NCBI GenBank assembly: GCA_003153915.1
Contig: PMBX01000175.1
Coordinates: forward strand, 49,467-58,904
Source: Phycisphaerales bacterium
Lineage (GTDB): Bacteria; Planctomycetota; Phycisphaerae; SM23-33
DNA length: 9,438 nucleotides
Reading direction: 5' to 3'
The notes beneath the pieces were generated by a model. The model worked only from the letters and a program-made list of their open reading frames with translations, did not search any database and had not been told where the DNA came from. A program made the position numbers and the translations under genes. Below, piece after piece: positions 5,949 to 9,438 of the stretch; position 1 is the stretch's first letter, and each line of letters begins with the position of its first letter.

Positions 5949-7793
5949 ATGTCGGACCAGCAGATATCCGTGACGTTTCAGCCGCACGGGCGGTCGGTGC
6001 ATGTCTTACCCGGGACAAAGATTCTGGAGGCCGCCGCGCAGGCGGGCATGACCATCGAGACGCCCTGCGGCGGAGCTGGCGTCTGCGGCAAGTGTCGCGT
6101 GCGGATCGCCTCGGGCGCCTGTCCGCCCGGGGATGCCGACCGGCGCGCATTCACCGCCGATCAACTCCGCGACGGGTGGCGCCTGGCCTGTCAGACGGCC
6201 ATCTGCTCGCACGCCGTCATCCATATCCCGCAGGAATCGCTCTTTGCCGACCAGCACAAGATATTGACCGAATCGCACGTCGATGCCACCCTGGAAGTCC
6301 TGCCGGCGGTGCGGAAAGTGTACGTCACGCTGCCTCCCCCGACGTTGGAAGACAACGTTGCCGACCTGCTCCGCCTGGAGGGGCGACTTGGGCCCCTGAA
6401 GGCGGACCTGAACCTGCTGCGCCGCCTCCCATCGCTACTACGTGACAACGGTTTTTCCGGAACCGCCGTGTTGACGGACCATCATCTCATTGATTTTGAA
6501 CCGGGCGACACCGCTTCCCGTTGCTACGGCGCGGCCTTCGACATCGGAACCACCACGCTGGTCGGCTGTCTGCTGGATTTAACCAGCGGTTCGGAGCTTT
6601 CCGTCTCCTCGGCGATCAACCCGCAGGTTCGCCTTGGCGACGATGTCCTGTCGCGCATCCACCACGCCTCGTCTTCCCCAGCCGGCCTGGCGCAACTGCG
6701 CGATGCCGTAATCGGCGCCGTCGCGACGATGTTGGCGCGGATGTGCACGGAGGCGGGCGTGGATAGCCGGTGGGTCTACGAAGCGGCCTTTGCCGGGAAT
6801 ACGACAATGCAGCAACTGTTGTGCGGGATCGATCCTTCACCGCTGGGGGAGGTTCCCTTCGCGCCCGCTCACGCACGCGGGCTGATCGTCCCTGCCGGTC
6901 AACTGGGCCTGGCGATCCATCCTGCCGGGGCGGCGTATCTCTTTCCTGTCATAGGCGGGTTCGTGGGCGGGGATTCGGTCGCCGGGATGCTGGCCACCCG
7001 ATTGTCCGAGCAGGACGGACCGGTCCTGCTGGTTGATATCGGCACCAATGGTGAAATCATGCTGGCGACGAGGGGGCAACTGTGGGCCGCTTCGACGGCA
7101 GCCGGACCGGCCTTTGAGGGCGCGCGCATCTCCTGCGGCATGAGGGCCACCACCGGGGCTATCGAAAAGGTCGTTATGGACGGCGACCTGCGGCTTGGGG
7201 TCATCGGCGATGTCCCCCCCGTGGGCGTCTGTGGCAGCGGGTTGATCGACCTTGCCGCGGAACTGCTGGCCGGGGGCATCGTCAGCCCGGAAGGCCGGCT
7301 GCTGCCGAGTGATGAAATTCCCTCATCGTTGCCCGCGACGCTGGCTTCCCGCCTGCGGACCGACCAGGCGGGACACGTCCGCTTTGTGTTGGCCGAGGGG
7401 GACGGAACCCGCCAGGCCGTGGCGATCACACAGCGGGACATTCGAGAGCTTCAGTTGGCCACCGGGGCGATCCGCGCCGGTATCGCCATCCTGCTCAAAC
7501 AGGCGGGCCTGGCTGTGGGAGACCTTCAGCGAGTCCTGATCGCCGGGGGATTCGGAAGTTTCATCCGCCGCTCCAACGCCCAGCGGATCGGCCTGCTGCC
7601 GGGGGAACTTGACCACGGCAGGATCCACTACGTCGGAAACGCCTCGCTGGCGGGGGCCAAATGGGCGCTGCTCTCGACGGGCGCACGCCAACAGGCCGAG
7701 GACCTGGCCCGACGCACACGGCATGTCGAGCTGGCCACCGATAGCGAGTTCCAGACGCTCTTCGCCGAGGCGATGATCTTCCCCGCAACTTAG
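5949..7793 (+). CDS. 2Fe-2S ferredoxin/ASKHA (DUF4445) protein, reductive activator of corrinoid proteins
   Basis: The product is about 614 aa. An N-terminal plant-type ferredoxin domain carries P-C-G-G-A-G-V-C-G-K-C (cluster Cys at about residues 40, 46 and 49) and the fourth ligand in R-L-A-C-Q-T (81). A linker and middle domain follow, then a C-terminal ASKHA-type ATPase domain with F-D-I-G-T-T-T (197-203), V-D-I-G-T-N-G-E (362-369), V-C-G-S-G-L-I-D-L (427-435) and G-N-A-S-L-A-G-A (563-570). This is the architecture of RACE and related activators, which use ATP and a low-potential electron to reduce inactive Co(II) corrinoid to the Co(I) form so that methyl transfer can resume. Length and all four cluster cysteines are normal. 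ATG 5949 is chosen because GGAG lies 6 nt upstream and the ferredoxin fold begins three residues later; ATG 5937 is nearly as good, and the frame stays open back to a TTG at 5832. It is divergent from the URO-D-family gene at 4783-5769. Confidence 0.88.
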   Translation: MSDQQISVTFQPHGRSVHVLPGTKILEAAAQAGMTIETPCGGAGVCGKCRVRIASGACPPGDADRRAFTADQLRDGWRLACQTAICSHAVIHIPQESLFADQHKILTESHVDATLEVLPAVRKVYVTLPPPTLEDNVADLLRLEGRLGPLKADLNLLRRLPSLLRDNGFSGTAVLTDHHLIDFEPGDTASRCYGAAFDIGTTTLVGCLLDLTSGSELSVSSAINPQVRLGDDVLSRIHHASSSPAGLAQLRDAVIGAVATMLARMCTEAGVDSRWVYEAAFAGNTTMQQLLCGIDPSPLGEVPFAPAHARGLIVPAGQLGLAIHPAGAAYLFPVIGGFVGGDSVAGMLATRLSEQDGPVLLVDIGTNGEIMLATRGQLWAASTAAGPAFEGARISCGMRATTGAIEKVVMDGDLRLGVIGDVPPVGVCGSGLIDLAAELLAGGIVSPEGRLLPSDEIPSSLPATLASRLRTDQAGHVRFVLAEGDGTRQAVAITQRDIRELQLATGAIRAGIAILLKQAGLAVGDLQRVLIAGGFGSFIRRSNAQRIGLLPGELDHGRIHYVGNASLAGAKWALLSTGARQQAEDLARRTRHVELATDSEFQTLFAEAMIFPAT

Positions 7794-7866
7794 AGTACTT
7801 CAAGTTTGGGTGATAGCGTGGCGGGGCTTGAGTCCCATCGCGTTAACATCCGGAAGGCTTGTCGCA

Positions 7867-9438
7867 TTAAGGTATCTGGTTTTCCAAGAGCGACAGGTTG
7901 TTGGTGAGATTATCCGGTCCGCCGACCTGTTGTTCATAAACGAATTCTTCCTCGTCATCGGAATAAATCATGGCGTCCGTTATCGGCTTGGGAACGATGT
8001 GAGGTTCCCCAAGGAGATCGTAAAGGTTTCCAGTCAGTGTCATCGACACACCGACCAGTTTGATGGTCCCCATGTGGTTCCAGCCGTGCCAAGAAGACTC
8101 TCCAAGTTGAATATTTAACTGCATGGCTGTATTGTCCAGAACAATCCTGCGGCTATACGAATCGACATCATAGCCCTCAATGACCGTCTGGGACTTAACC
8201 CGAAGGGTCTGCGCCTCCACAATGACGTTGCCAAGGCGATTGCCGGCCCGTAGAGCGGCCTCGACGTAACCGGCCTTGACACGGACATTGCCTATTTCAG
8301 CGGCCTCAAGCGTGGAGGTAAAATCACCGCCCATGAAAACGCGGTCCGGCACGTCGACGCTTTTCCGGACACTGACTCCGCCGATCTTATCCTCGGCGTG
8401 GAAGGTTCCCCCGCAGTCCCCGCCCGACACGGAGATTTTCCCGATCTTCCCTCCCGCATTGGCCACCACGTCACCGATATCGGCCTGGGTGTAATGGATG
8501 TCCCACCCCCAATATTTCTCAGGGAATAACCAGTAATCTCCCTGGGGGGTACGGAACTTCCCGACCTTGGTCGTGATGTTTCCGATGTCGCCGTTCTCGG
8601 CGGTGATGTTACAGGTGTCGTCCACTCCGATGCTGCCTCCCAGCAACGTAATATTCCCGATGGAATCGCTGGCGTAGATCGTTTCGCTGAGGATATCGCC
8701 CCCGTCGAAATCCCATTCCTCTTCCTGCGAATCGGCAACAGCCACGCCCTTTACAAAGATGTTTCCTATGCTGCCCGCATGGGCGGTCAGGTCCCCCTCC
8801 AACTGGCGGCAAGTGATTTTGCCGATGGAGGAATCCGATTCGATGGACGCCCCGAAGTATCCGACGGATTTCACATTGCCCACCGCTCCGGCGGTGATTT
8901 GTCCGTATGACCACTCGTCCACCTTGATGGAGGCGATTGTCCCTGTGAATTTCAGATCGGTCCCATCCAGAGTGCCGGCTGAGAAGGTCATTTTCTCGCC
9001 GTCGCCAAAGTCCAGAACGGCTTCGCCGACGTCCCCAATTTTGCAGACCTTCGCGCCCTGGTCGATGTCAATTCCGCCGCCGATATCAACCTTGCCGGCC
9101 TGCAACTGGCCCAGGCCAAGGTTCGCCCCGACAATGCAATCCACCCAGGCGTATTCATCCGCATCGGAATCATCCTCGGAAGGCATGGAGGTCTTGAACT
9201 TCAATGTGCTCTTGAGGGAAGATTGAACCAGCTTGATAGTGGCAATATCGGCCTGGTCCTCGACGACGGCTTTTTTTCCGGCCAGGTTCCACACGACATC
9301 GTCTTGGTCGAAACTCACCTCCGCGCAGCCGTGCGTAAAAGTCACCCGGACGATGGTCCCATCGGAATCGTTATAGAGGAGCGAGCGGGCATTGGCATCG
9401 GGCGTGTCGCCGATGAGGATCGGTGTGTTGCTTAAGAG
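7867..9438 (-). CDS. C-terminal part of a large repeat protein, probable beta-helix, 5' end outside the window
   Basis: The frame is open to the right edge of the window (the last 93 bases add 31 residues without a stop), so at least 523 residues of a longer protein are seen; an internal GTG at 9343-9345 is not a convincing start. The sequence is acidic and built of imperfect units of roughly 20-35 residues with the core I-G-(N/K/D)-(I/V)-x-V followed by Gly-rich turns, for example S-I-G-N-I-F-V-K-G, S-I-G-N-I-T-L-L-G-G-S, K-I-G-K-I-S-V-S-G-G-D, E-I-G-N-V-R-V-K-A-G and R-L-G-N-V-I-V-E-A. About nine units can be followed. Alternating hydrophobic triplets with turns and no catalytic motif suggest a right-handed parallel beta-helix, as in secreted or surface proteins. 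It ends I-P-stop after a Glu/Asp-rich segment with no LPxTG or PEP-CTERM-like tail. I do not recognise the family. It converges on the activator gene, 73 bases away. Confidence 0.75.
   Translation of the reverse strand, partial: LLSNTPILIGDTPDANARSLLYNDSDGTIVRVTFTHGCAEVSFDQDDVVWNLAGKKAVVEDQADIATIKLVQSSLKSTLKFKTSMPSEDDSDADEYAWVDCIVGANLGLGQLQAGKVDIGGGIDIDQGAKVCKIGDVGEAVLDFGDGEKMTFSAGTLDGTDLKFTGTIASIKVDEWSYGQITAGAVGNVKSVGYFGASIESDSSIGKITCRQLEGDLTAHAGSIGNIFVKGVAVADSQEEEWDFDGGDILSETIYASDSIGNITLLGGSIGVDDTCNITAENGDIGNITTKVGKFRTPQGDYWLFPEKYWGWDIHYTQADIGDVVANAGGKIGKISVSGGDCGGTFHAEDKIGGVSVRKSVDVPDRVFMGGDFTSTLEAAEIGNVRVKAGYVEAALRAGNRLGNVIVEAQTLRVKSQTVIEGYDVDSYSRRIVLDNTAMQLNIQLGESSWHGWNHMGTIKLVGVSMTLTGNLYDLLGEPHIVPKPITDAMIYSDDEEEFVYEQQVGGPDNLTNNLSLLENQIP

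Noticed and set aside
7794..7866. Terminator between the activator gene and the convergent repeat-protein gene.
   Set aside because: Only a weak pairing of about six bases (around 7799-7804 with 7829-7834) is visible, with no T-run; I cannot support a terminator here.

Overview
The window is GC-rich, densely coded bacterial DNA with no tRNA, rRNA, CRISPR array or insertion sequence that I can see. The gene mix suggests a member of the Planctomycetota or a relative in the PVC group, probably with an anaerobic lifestyle. It holds two uroporphyrinogen-decarboxylase-like methyltransferase paralogues, a 2Fe-2S/DUF4445 corrinoid-protein activator, and a large acidic repeat protein of secreted beta-helix type. 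That placement is an inference from gene content; no marker gene is present.

Layout, left to right. Bases 1-90 are the 3' end of a plus-strand gene, possibly an SGNH/GDSL-type esterase. Bases 100-2072 carry a tightly coupled minus-strand pair: a PHP-domain metallohydrolase followed, after 2 bases, by a URO-D-family protein. A divergent control region (2073-2487) separates this pair from the plus-strand ilvB-ilvN operon (2488-4745), which encodes the catalytic and regulatory subunits of acetolactate synthase. A second URO-D-family gene (4783-5769, minus) converges on ilvN and diverges from a gene for a ferredoxin-ASKHA activator of corrinoid proteins (5949-7793, plus). The right end (7867-9438, minus) is the C-terminal part of a repeat protein that continues beyond the window.

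The most interesting stretch is the 5' leader of ilvBN. A very good sigma-70-type promoter (TTGACC, 18 bp, TATAAT at 2180-2209) is followed almost at once by a 32-codon reading frame (2220-2318) that ends Val-Leu-His-Val-Val-Val-Val-Leu-stop. Immediately after it come a strong hairpin, a second hairpin and a terminator-like hairpin with a T-rich tail, and their arms can pair in mutually exclusive ways. This is the layout of a translation-controlled transcription attenuator sensing Val- and Leu-tRNA charging, as known for the E. coli ilvB leader, with the twist that the leader peptide start lies about 3 nt from the predicted transcription start.

How the genes may work together: ilvBN supplies acetolactate for valine, leucine and isoleucine synthesis and appears to be controlled by its end products. 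The second URO-D gene and the activator share a divergent intergenic region, which fits corrinoid-dependent methyl transfer (methyltransferase plus reductive activator), but no corrinoid-binding protein is encoded in the window. The roles of the PHP/URO-D pair and of the repeat protein are unknown.
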